Positions 17,967 to 26,034 of a stretch of DNA of 36,934 bases are shown here, one piece after another; position 1 is the first letter of the stretch, and each line of letters begins with the position of its first letter. Origin of the DNA: Bryobacteraceae bacterium (GTDB lineage: Bacteria > Acidobacteriota > Terriglobia > Bryobacterales > Bryobacteraceae). The notes under the pieces are model-generated. The model made no database searches and was not told the DNA's origin. It saw only the letters and a list, made by a program, of their open reading frames with translations. Made by a program: the position numbers and the translations under genes. Where the stretch lies: the NCBI GenBank assembly GCA_028275505.1, contig JAPWUP010000018.1, positions 1 to 36,934 on the forward strand. The letters are read 5' to 3'.

Positions 17967-18809
17967 ATGGTGCGAGCAACGTGCTTGCTTCTTGTCGTTT
18001 GCCTGAGTGCGGCGGTGGCCCAGCAGGCGCCGCCGAGTTTCTCCGACGAAGAGCTGCGCAAGGGCGCCAATCTGCTCCGCTACCCCGAAACCAGCGACGA
18101 GGACCCCATGGTTCTCGTCCGCAAGTACCAGGGATTGCGTGTCAGTGACGTCATTGACGCCATGCAGGCCATCGGCTTGCAGGATATCGGCGTCATGGAT
18201 CACGACATCCGTCCCCTGTGGCGGGATCAAACCGATCAGCTCGCGCACCGCATTTACGGTGTGGCAGTAACTTATCAGTACGTGCCGACCAACCGCCCGC
18301 CGGCCGGGCAGATGCCCTACGAAGAGTTCCGCAAGTGGCATAGCCACTGGTATCAGAACTACGCTCCGGAACTTTTTTCGCGCATTCTGAAGCCTGGGCA
18401 CGTCATCGTCATTGACGCCCAGGGCATCGAGAACACCGGCTTCATCGGCTCCAACAACGCGCTGAACTGGCGCTCCCGCGGCGCTGTCGGCGTCATCACC
18501 AACGGGCCTTGTCGCGATTCCGACGAGCTCATCCTGCAACGCATCCCGGTGTACTCGAAATACGTCGGCGGCGGCACCAGGCCCGGTCGCATCGAAGCCG
18601 CGGCCATCAATCGTCCGGTCGTGGTGGGCGGCGTGCTCGTTCGCCCGGGCGACTTCGTGGTGGCTGACGGCGATGGCGTGGTCGTCGTTCCCCGCGAGCA
18701 CGCCGAGCGCGTGGCCGAAATCGCCTGGGATATCGCGAAGGGCGATAAAGCGGCCCGGCGCAAGCTTTACGAAAAGACGGGCTTGAAACCCGACGCCACG
18801 GTGAAATAG
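17967..18809 (+). CDS. RraA family protein with N-terminal signal peptide
   Basis: MVRATCLLLVVCLSAAVAQQ; GHVIVIDAQGIENTGFIGSNNALNWRSRGAVGVITNGPCRDSDEL…VRPGDFVVADGDGVVVVPREHAERV. Confidence 0.85.
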   Translation: MVRATCLLLVVCLSAAVAQQAPPSFSDEELRKGANLLRYPETSDEDPMVLVRKYQGLRVSDVIDAMQAIGLQDIGVMDHDIRPLWRDQTDQLAHRIYGVAVTYQYVPTNRPPAGQMPYEEFRKWHSHWYQNYAPELFSRILKPGHVIVIDAQGIENTGFIGSNNALNWRSRGAVGVITNGPCRDSDELILQRIPVYSKYVGGGTRPGRIEAAAINRPVVVGGVLVRPGDFVVADGDGVVVVPREHAERVAEIAWDIAKGDKAARRKLYEKTGLKPDATVK

Positions 18810-18816
18810 CAGGCGT

Positions 18817-18852
18817 TTGCGGGGATCCGTTATGGTACGGTAATTCCCGCAA
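18817..18852. other. Composite inverted repeat downstream of the RraA-family gene
   Basis: TTGCGGG (18817-18823) / CCCGCAA (18846-18852) enclosing CCGT (18827-18830) / ACGG (18837-18840). Confidence 0.35.
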
Positions 18853-18978
18853 CGTTCCTCGGCGCTCATCCGCATCATACCGGCTGACAGTCGCTTCGTA
18901 ACGGCGCTTAATAGAACTGTGCCCTGTCCGTTCGTGACGGCTGCGGCCGCCTGACTATTCACGAAAAGGAGGAGCCTT

Positions 18979-19452
18979 ATGCGCATCGTCGGCTTGTGCC
19001 TTGTGCCGGTGATCCTGATTTGCCTGGTGGGCGCTCCGCCCGTCTGGGCCCAGAACGGCTGCGCCTTTTTCACCCAGGGCTACTGGAAGAACCATCCGGA
19101 CGCCTGGCCGCTAGACACGTTGACCTTGGGCACTGTGACTTACTCGAAGGACCAGTTGCTTTCGATCCTTCGCCGGCCCGTTCGCGGCAACGGATTGGTA
19201 GCGCTGGCTCACCAACTCATCGCCGCAAAGCTGAATGTGGCGCTGAACGAGCAGACTGGATTCACGATCCCCGATTCGGTCCAGGATTTGATTCGAAGTG
19301 CGGATAACCTGATTGGCCAATTGATCGTCCCGCCCGTGGGTAAGGGATGGCTCCACCCCTCCGTCACCAGCGAGCTGGTCATGGCCCTCGACGAGTTTAA
19401 CGAAGGCGCCTACCCTTGTGAGGGAGGCGGTGTCCCGGGCGGCGGCTGTTGA
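18979..19452 (+). CDS. Small secreted protein with TQGYWKNHPDAWP motif
   Basis: AAAGGAGGAG Shine-Dalgarno; signal peptide MRIVGLCLVPVILICLVGAPPVWAQ; Cys near N- and C-termini; Gly-rich end CEGGGVPGGGC. Confidence 0.75.
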   Translation: MRIVGLCLVPVILICLVGAPPVWAQNGCAFFTQGYWKNHPDAWPLDTLTLGTVTYSKDQLLSILRRPVRGNGLVALAHQLIAAKLNVALNEQTGFTIPDSVQDLIRSADNLIGQLIVPPVGKGWLHPSVTSELVMALDEFNEGAYPCEGGGVPGGGC

Positions 19453-19469
19453 AACCAAGGCGGCGAAGC

Positions 19470-20381
19470 TCACGCTTGCTTGAGTACCCCCTGTAGGACC
19501 GCCACTTCGTCCCTGAACCGCTCCAGCAACCGCGCCAGCTCCCCGCCCACCCCCAACGCCTCCAGCGCCAGCGTCGCTGTGTGATGCGGAACCACGCCGG
19601 GCGGCAACATTGCGTAACCCATGTCCGCAGCCAGCAGGTTGGCTGCGTGCACCACGTGCGCCAGATCCAGTTCTCCCCCGCGCGCTAGCTCCGGCGCGTG
19701 GTGATGCCTCACCGCCCGACGGATTGGCTCCGGCAGCTTCCAGCGTTCCAGCGCAGCAGCAGAAAGCTCCGCGTGATCGCACCCCCAGAGTTCCTTCTCG
19801 CACGCCAGCCAGTCCCCATGGCCCTGCTCCAGAGCTCGCCAAACCGCCAGATAGTGCTCCGGCAGCGCAATCGCCCACAACAGCTTGCCCATGTCGTGCA
19901 GCAGGCCCGCTACGAAGGCGCCCTCCGCATCCGGCGCCGGCACGACCTCCACTAGCAGGTCGGCCAGCGTGGCCACCGCCACCGAGTGCAAGTTGAACTG
20001 CGCCGTGGACCAGCCCGGCGGCGTCCGCACCGAGCGCCATAGCCGAGAGATCGTCATTCCCAACAGCACGTTGCGCAGCTTCACCAGCCCGAGAATGGCT
20101 ACCGCATGGCGCACTGAACTCACCGTGCCCGGCAGGCTGTACAAGGCCGAGTTCACCAGCCGCAGGATATTCCCCGCCAGCACCGTGTCCTTTTCGATCA
20201 GGCTCGCCAGCTCCGCAAACGACACGTCTTCGCGCGCCAGGCTGGCCAGGAGCCGATTCAGGATGGGGGAAAACGGCGGCAGCCGATCCAGCGCCTTCAA
20301 CGCCCGCTCGCGCACCTCCAGACTGCCGCTTGTCACCACGCCCACTCCCTCCCTATCGGCTGGCCGCGTCGCAAACTTCAT
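19470..20381 (-). CDS. HDOD domain protein
   Basis: LPPFSPILNRLLASLAREDVSFAELASLIEKDTVLAGNILRLVNSALYSLPGTVSSVRHAVAILG; FVAGLLHDMGKLLWA. Confidence 0.92.
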   Translation of the reverse strand: MKFATRPADREGVGVVTSGSLEVRERALKALDRLPPFSPILNRLLASLAREDVSFAELASLIEKDTVLAGNILRLVNSALYSLPGTVSSVRHAVAILGLVKLRNVLLGMTISRLWRSVRTPPGWSTAQFNLHSVAVATLADLLVEVVPAPDAEGAFVAGLLHDMGKLLWAIALPEHYLAVWRALEQGHGDWLACEKELWGCDHAELSAAALERWKLPEPIRRAVRHHHAPELARGGELDLAHVVHAANLLAADMGYAMLPPGVVPHHTATLALEALGVGGELARLLERFRDEVAVLQGVLKQA

Positions 20382-20422
20382 GGTCCAAATCAGCTTCTGT
20401 ACGATGAGTTAGGAAAGCGAGT

Positions 20423-21196
20423 ATGCACGGCGCCCTGGCCGACCCCGCCTCGCCCGCCATCGAAGTCCGCGGCCTGCGCAAGCTCTACGGCGAAAAAGCC
20501 GCCGTGGACGGCCTCGATCTGACCGTGCCACGGGGCTGCTTCTACGGCTTCCTCGGGCCCAATGGCGCCGGAAAAACCACCACTATTCGCATGCTCATCG
20601 GCCTCGCCAGACCCACCGCCGGCGAGATCCGCCTGCTCGGCCTGCCCATGCCCGAACGCGCCCTCGACATCAAGCGCCGCATCGGCCTGGTGCCGGAAGA
20701 GTCCTTGCTGTTCGAGCGCCTCACCGGCGCCGAGTTTCTCCAGTTCGCCGGCCGCATGTACGGGCTGGACCGCGCCACGGCCGCCTCCCGCGCCGCCGAG
20801 CTGCTCGAGTTCTTCCGCCTCAACGACAGCCCGCGCAAGCTCATCGCCGAATACTCCAAAGGCATGCGCAAGCGGCTCATGATGGCCGCGGCTCTGATCC
20901 ACCGCCCCGAGTTGTTCCTGCTGGACGAACCCTTCGAGGGCGTGGACGCCGTGGGAGCGCGCATCATGAAGGACCTGCTGCTCGATCAGGTCCGTCGCGG
21001 CGCCACCGTCTTCCTGACTTCCCACGTGCTGGAAGTGGTCGAGCGACTCTGCGATCGCGTGGCCATCCTCAATCAGGGACGCATCGTGCTGGAGGCGGCC
21101 GTGAGCGACTTGCACAGCGCGGCGGAAACCCTTGAGGACGCCTTCGTCCGTCTGGTCGGCGCCGGCCAGGGCCTGGAAAAACCGGATTGGCTGTGA
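20423..21196 (+). CDS. ABC transporter ATP-binding protein
   Basis: Walker A GPNGAGKTTT, signature-like EYSKGMRKRL, Walker B LFLLDEPFEGVD, H-loop LTSHV. Confidence 0.97.
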   Translation: MHGALADPASPAIEVRGLRKLYGEKAAVDGLDLTVPRGCFYGFLGPNGAGKTTTIRMLIGLARPTAGEIRLLGLPMPERALDIKRRIGLVPEESLLFERLTGAEFLQFAGRMYGLDRATAASRAAELLEFFRLNDSPRKLIAEYSKGMRKRLMMAAALIHRPELFLLDEPFEGVDAVGARIMKDLLLDQVRRGATVFLTSHVLEVVERLCDRVAILNQGRIVLEAAVSDLHSAAETLEDAFVRLVGAGQGLEKPDWL

Positions 21197-22791
21197 TGCT
21201 TGCGTCCTCGCTCTTGCGCGCCATCCTCTGGGCTCAGTGGCGCAGCCTGCTCAATTTGCGCTCGGGCGAAAGCCGCCTGGGCCGCTGGCTCGGTTCGCTG
21301 GTCGCCCTCATCTGGTACTCGCTTTGGGCCGCCGTTGCTGTGGCGGCAGCGATCGTCCTTGCACGCCCGAGTCGCGCCGAACTCGCCGTGATCCTGCCCT
21401 GGGGACTGATGTCCGTTTTCTTCTACTGGCAGCTGGCGCCCGTCATCACGGCCAGCCTGGGCGCGGCACTCGATCTGCGGCGACTGCGCATTTATCCCGT
21501 CCCCGAGGATCACTTGTTCCTGGTGGAAATCCTGTTGCGCCTTGCCACTTCCTTCGAGATGCCTCTCGTGCTGCTCGGCGCGCTCATCGGCCTCTGGCGC
21601 AACCCCGCGCTCTCATTCTGGTGGCCCCTGATCGCCTTGCCGCTTTACGGCTGCTTCAATCTTTTCCTGGCTGCCGGCCTGCGTGGCCTGCTGGAAAGCT
21701 GGTTCGCTCACCGCCGCGTGCGCGAGATCGCGGCTTTCCTCCTGGTGCTCGCCGTGGGCGCGCCGCAATTGCTGCTGTGGGGAGGGATCACGAGCCTGGG
21801 GCGCGGATTGCCGTGGCGCGGGCCTTCCATTTCCTGGCCTTGGGTCAGCTTCGGCAGGCTCGCCTGCGGTGAGTTCGGTCCTCAGGATTGGGTCCTCGTC
21901 GCGCTCTGGCTTACCGTCGCAGTCCTGTTCGGCCGCACTCAGTTCGATCGCAGCCTGCGCGCGGACGCCGTGGAGACGGCCCCGGTCGCCCTGCCCGCTT
22001 CGAGCAAGAAAGCCTCCGGTGTCGGCACCCTCATCAGTCGCCTGGCGCCCGATCCGCTCGCCGCGATCCTGGAAAAGGAACTCCGTTCGCTGGCCCGCTC
22101 GCCCCGTTTCCGCCTCGTGTTCCTGATGGGATTCTCGTTTGGCTTCCTGATCTGGGCTCCGCTGACGCGCCGCGAGGGCAGCTTCACGGAAGGCTATCCC
22201 GTGCTGGTCAGCGTCTATGCCGTGCTGCTGCTTTCCGAGGTCCTCTTCTGGAACGCCTTCGGGTTCGATCGCTCGGCGGCGCAATTCTGGTTCGTGGCGC
22301 CAGCGCCGTTTCGTTACGTGCTGGTTGGGAAGAACCTGGCCGGAGCTTTGCTCGCCACAGCCGAAGTCACGGTCGTTCTGGCCGTTTGTCGCCTGCTCGG
22401 AGCGCCGCTCTCCGGGCTGAAAGTTCTCGAAGTCTACGGGGTGGCTCTGACGCTTTGCTTGTACCTGCTCGCCGGCGGCAACCTGAGCTCGCTGCGCTTC
22501 CCGCGCCCGGTCAATCCCGAGCAATCCTGGGGCCGCGCTTCCACGGGACGCTTCCAGATGCTGGTTCTGTTCCTTTATCCGCTGCTCGGCGCTCCGGTAG
22601 GACTGGCCTATCTGGTCCGCTACCTTACCGGAAGCCAGACAGCGTTCTTCGCACAGCTCAGCCTGGCGGCTCTGGCCGGCGCGGTCTTCTATCACGCTTC
22701 GCTCGATTACGCTCTGAAAATGGCGGATCGCCGCAAGGAAGAGTTCATCCAGACGCTTCTCGAGCAGGGCGGTCCGGTGCTCACCCGATGA
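21196..22791 (+). CDS. ABC transporter permease (large, polytopic)
   Basis: Many hydrophobic segments; start overlaps the ATPase stop (TGATG), implying coupling. Confidence 0.75.
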   Translation: MLASSLLRAILWAQWRSLLNLRSGESRLGRWLGSLVALIWYSLWAAVAVAAAIVLARPSRAELAVILPWGLMSVFFYWQLAPVITASLGAALDLRRLRIYPVPEDHLFLVEILLRLATSFEMPLVLLGALIGLWRNPALSFWWPLIALPLYGCFNLFLAAGLRGLLESWFAHRRVREIAAFLLVLAVGAPQLLLWGGITSLGRGLPWRGPSISWPWVSFGRLACGEFGPQDWVLVALWLTVAVLFGRTQFDRSLRADAVETAPVALPASSKKASGVGTLISRLAPDPLAAILEKELRSLARSPRFRLVFLMGFSFGFLIWAPLTRREGSFTEGYPVLVSVYAVLLLSEVLFWNAFGFDRSAAQFWFVAPAPFRYVLVGKNLAGALLATAEVTVVLAVCRLLGAPLSGLKVLEVYGVALTLCLYLLAGGNLSSLRFPRPVNPEQSWGRASTGRFQMLVLFLYPLLGAPVGLAYLVRYLTGSQTAFFAQLSLAALAGAVFYHASLDYALKMADRRKEEFIQTLLEQGGPVLTR

Positions 22792-23207
22792 AGATCCACC
22801 TGTGTTACGTCGGCAAGGCGCGCGATCCTCACCTGAACGCCGTCGCTGCCGAGTATCTCAAGCGCGCCGGGCGGTGGGTCCGCTGCGAGATGCGTTCCAT
22901 CGAACCCGCCCGGCAGGACTTCTTCGAGCGCTATCAGGGTTGGCGAACGATCCTGCTCGATCCAGGTGGACAAAAGTTGGACACGCCAGCTTTTGTCCAG
23001 CTCGTGCGCGACGCCGAAATGCGGGGGCAGGACCTGGCCTTCCTCGTCGGCGGCGCGGAGGGGCTTCCGCCGGGCTGGCGCGAGCGTGCCGATCTCCTTT
23101 TGTCGCTTTCGCCGCTGACCATGGCCCACGAGCTGGCCCGCGTCGTCTTGGCCGAACAGATCTATCGCGCCCTGGCCATGCTGCACGGGCATCCCTACCC
23201 GCGCTGA
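22788..23207 (+). CDS. rlmH: 23S rRNA (pseudouridine1915-N3)-methyltransferase RlmH
   Basis: MKIHLCYVGKARDPHLNAVAAEYLKRA; LAFLVGGAEGLPPGWRERADLLLSLSPLTMAHELARVVLAEQIYRALAMLHGHPYPR; ATGA overlap with the permease stop. Confidence 0.95.
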   Translation: MKIHLCYVGKARDPHLNAVAAEYLKRAGRWVRCEMRSIEPARQDFFERYQGWRTILLDPGGQKLDTPAFVQLVRDAEMRGQDLAFLVGGAEGLPPGWRERADLLLSLSPLTMAHELARVVLAEQIYRALAMLHGHPYPR

Positions 23208-23211
23208 GCTG

Positions 23212-23910
23212 TTATCGCCTCATCTGGCAATCTACCAGCGGGCACCGATCGCAAGGATTGCCGTAGGCGCGCACGCGATCCTCGGGACCGATTCCGATCA
23301 GGCCGGAAATGGTCTTCAGCGGACGCATGATCATCGTCGGCAGGAGCTGGACTCCCACCAAGGAGGCGTCCAGCAGGCCGAACAACGTCCGCTGCTGCTC
23401 CAGAGGGATGCCGCAGTAGCCGGGACTGTAAGGCAGCGTGAGCGCTTCGCCGGCGCCCAGTTGCCCGCGCAGGTGCTCGATGGTGCGCGCAACCATGGCT
23501 TCGGCCAACGCGGCGCCGATCGCGTGGCAGACGAGACCGCCCAGAAAGTCTCGCCCCTGCATGGCGGCCTCGGCCGCCGCAACGATTTCCGTTCCCGCAG
23601 TGGCCAGGAAGATCGCAGCCCTTTGGGCTTCCCCAAGGAATTCGCCGATGCGGCCGGTGAACACGGCGCCGGGCAACTCCAGCCGGTGAGCAGAGCTGCG
23701 GAGCACGGGATAGATGCGGTACATCGCGCGCGGGCGTATCTCGGGCAAAAGTTTCTCGAGCGCCTGCTCCACGCGCTGTGCGACGCGTGGCTCGACAGGG
23801 GCGTCCTTCGGGTAACCCAGGTAACGGAAGACCTCCGCCGGATCGGGCTTCAGACCGGCGCCCTCCAGAACGACGGTCTCCGCTTCAGCCTTTCCACTCG
23901 CGCGCGGCAC
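23212..23910 (-). CDS. Stand-alone MetH-activation-domain-like protein (B12-dependent methionine synthase activation domain family)
   Basis: SPGYCGIPLEQQRTLFGLLDASLVGVQLLPTMIMRPLKTISGLIGIG matches the activation-domain GYP…LL…P…SGL pattern; C-terminal NPCDRCPLVDCQMRR Cys cluster. GTG start overlaps the upstream stop. Confidence 0.8.
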   Translation of the reverse strand: MPRASGKAEAETVVLEGAGLKPDPAEVFRYLGYPKDAPVEPRVAQRVEQALEKLLPEIRPRAMYRIYPVLRSSAHRLELPGAVFTGRIGEFLGEAQRAAIFLATAGTEIVAAAEAAMQGRDFLGGLVCHAIGAALAEAMVARTIEHLRGQLGAGEALTLPYSPGYCGIPLEQQRTLFGLLDASLVGVQLLPTMIMRPLKTISGLIGIGPEDRVRAYGNPCDRCPLVDCQMRR

Positions 23911-24880
23911 GAACCATTTCTCGCAGGTTTTCCAGCGGCGTCATGGGCGCCAGGCCGCAGCCCGGCGCCAGAATGTGCACGCCCGCGCTCAGCGATTCTT
24001 CGACGGCGCGGCGGACACGCTCCGGCGTGCCATTCAGTAGCACTTCCACCGTAGGGACGCCGCCCGCAATCGCGCAATCGCCCGCGCCGACCGCCTGCAC
24101 GAGATCCGTCCGGTCCTCAAGACTGATCACTTCCGCTCCCACGCGGTGCAGCAGAGAAAGGATGCGCGTGTTGGAGCCGCAAATGTGCAGCACCACCGGA
24201 GCCGGAATGGCCGAGACCAGCTGCTGCTGCGCGGGCAGGATCAACTGCTGGTAGAGGCGCGGCGAGGTCATGTCCAGGCTCGCGGCCATGTCTTCCACGG
24301 TGACCGCATCCGCGCCCGCGGCGACTTGCCTGCGGCCATACTCGATGCCCAACTCCACCGCAAAGTCCAAGTAGGGGCGCAGGGCATCCGGCCGGCGCAC
24401 CGATTCGGTGAGCACGGTCGTCAGCCCGGCAAGCTGGCAGACCAGCGTGAACGGGCCGACCAGCCCGCCGAGGACGGCCACCCGCTCGCCGAAATGCCGC
24501 CGTAGTTGCGCGATGGCCTCCACGACCGCCCGCGGCCTTCCCCGGTCCAGATCAGGCATGGCGGGTACGGGATCGCCCAGCCGGAGAGGGTGCGAGCGGA
24601 CCGAGGCGTTCGAGGTCCGATCGCCCAGATCCACCTCGGCGCCCAGCAGCTCGGCTTCGATGGTCTGGTCGAAGGGGACGCGCACGAAGTCAAAGCCGAC
24701 CACTTCGCAGGCGGCAGCGGCAAGCCTCGCCATGGCGTCGGGATCGCGGTGGGCCTCGGGCCACCAGGCGTTGACGGCTTCCATCTGCGCGACGGTGGCC
24801 GATTGCGTCAGCGCGCCTACCGGGACGGGGCGGACGGTCGTCCGCCGCATGGCTGAAAGCAGTCTTTCGCGCGGGGTCAT
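23885..24880 (-). CDS. Uroporphyrinogen decarboxylase-family protein, MtaA/MtbA-like methyltransferase
   Basis: MTPRERLLSAMRRTTVRPVPVG; VVLHICGSNTRI (HxC) and ILAPGCGLAPMTPLENL (second Cys) Zn-site-like motifs. Confidence 0.85.
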   Translation of the reverse strand: MTPRERLLSAMRRTTVRPVPVGALTQSATVAQMEAVNAWWPEAHRDPDAMARLAAAACEVVGFDFVRVPFDQTIEAELLGAEVDLGDRTSNASVRSHPLRLGDPVPAMPDLDRGRPRAVVEAIAQLRRHFGERVAVLGGLVGPFTLVCQLAGLTTVLTESVRRPDALRPYLDFAVELGIEYGRRQVAAGADAVTVEDMAASLDMTSPRLYQQLILPAQQQLVSAIPAPVVLHICGSNTRILSLLHRVGAEVISLEDRTDLVQAVGAGDCAIAGGVPTVEVLLNGTPERVRRAVEESLSAGVHILAPGCGLAPMTPLENLREMVRAAREWKG

Positions 24881-26034
24881 GGCAGGGGCTTGCGCCGGGC
24901 TTCCTCGATCATGGCCCGGACATTTTCCACCGGGGAGTAAGAATCCACTTCACAGCCGGGCATGACGACCGCGGTGGTGTGCGGCAAGGTGGCGTCGAGA
25001 AACTCGCGCACCATCCGGCGGACGTCCTCCGGCGTGCCGTGACAGGCGGTTTGCGTGGTCGGTGAGTTCATAGCGCAGCGCTTGCCGGCGAACAGCCGGG
25101 CCACGGATTCGCACCACTCCGGCCAGCTCAGCTTCTGGCTGTAATAAGGCATATCGTACTGCACGGCTTTGATGCCGTCCCACTGGACCAGCAACTGCAT
25201 GGCCTCGGGCAGGTTGTGGCCGCAAATGTGCCAGAACACGTAAGGGAACAATTTTACTGCCTTTTGTACGAAAATTTCGTCGGCGTAGCCGAACTCGCGC
25301 AGCTGGCGCGGTCCCCAGGTGCGGGCGCCGCCGAACAGGCAGACGAAATGCAAGCCGTGCTTGCGCGCGATCTCGGCGTAGAAGTCGAGCGCGGCCAGCC
25401 GCTCCTCCAGCGCCAGATCCAGGTAACGCTTGACCTTCTTGGGCTCGGTCACCGTCCAGCGTACGAACTGCTGCACTTCCACCAGCGTTTCCGCGTAGTT
25501 GGACGGCGTGGCGATACCCACGATCACGGGCACGATTCGGTCCATCTTTTCCTGGAATTCAAGCAGCTGGAGCATGTGCGGCACGTAGTGAGTGACGGCG
25601 CGCGATCCCTCCAGGTACCGCTCGTAAGCGCGGCTTTCGTACAGCTCGATGGCTTCGTCAATGGTTTTCGCCACCGGTTTGAAAAGCAGGTAATCCTTGT
25701 CGCCGCGGTGCACGAAATGCTCGGGGCGCTTTTCCGGCGGGATGAAGTTCTCGATCTGGTGGCTGATGTCCACGTACATCCAGATGGCGTCGGTGCGCAG
25801 GTCAGCCCACGTGCGGATGCAGGCGTCCGTGGTCTTGTCCACGTCATTGTAAATTTCCGCGTGCGAGTAACCCGCGTAAGTAATTTGCCAGTAATCCAGT
25901 TCGGGCGCCACGGGGACCAGATCGCTGCGACGCAATTCGAAGGCGGCCGCCATCCGCTCCCAGTGCGTCATTTCGCCGATCGGGCGCAGCTTGCCCTTGA
26001 GACGACGGACCCAGGCGTCAACGATTTCGCTCAT
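24877..26034 (-). CDS. Second, divergent uroporphyrinogen decarboxylase-family protein (putative corrinoid-dependent methyltransferase)
   Basis: MTHWERMAAAFELRRSDLVPVAPELDYW; FWHICGHN (HxC) and VVMPGCEVDSYSPVENV (Cys); ATGA overlaps at both ends. Confidence 0.82.
   Translation of the reverse strand: MSEIVDAWVRRLKGKLRPIGEMTHWERMAAAFELRRSDLVPVAPELDYWQITYAGYSHAEIYNDVDKTTDACIRTWADLRTDAIWMYVDISHQIENFIPPEKRPEHFVHRGDKDYLLFKPVAKTIDEAIELYESRAYERYLEGSRAVTHYVPHMLQLLEFQEKMDRIVPVIVGIATPSNYAETLVEVQQFVRWTVTEPKKVKRYLDLALEERLAALDFYAEIARKHGLHFVCLFGGARTWGPRQLREFGYADEIFVQKAVKLFPYVFWHICGHNLPEAMQLLVQWDGIKAVQYDMPYYSQKLSWPEWCESVARLFAGKRCAMNSPTTQTACHGTPEDVRRMVREFLDATLPHTTAVVMPGCEVDSYSPVENVRAMIEEARRKPLP

Noticed and set aside
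17913-19073. 386-aa minus-strand ORF spanning RraA and upstream intergenic DNA
   Set aside because: Antisense to rraA-family CDS; no motifs of its own.
21888-22787. N-terminal part of the 439-aa ORF ending in RlmH
   Set aside because: Out-of-frame overlap with the ABC permease; RlmH proper starts at ATG 22788 with an ATGA overlap.
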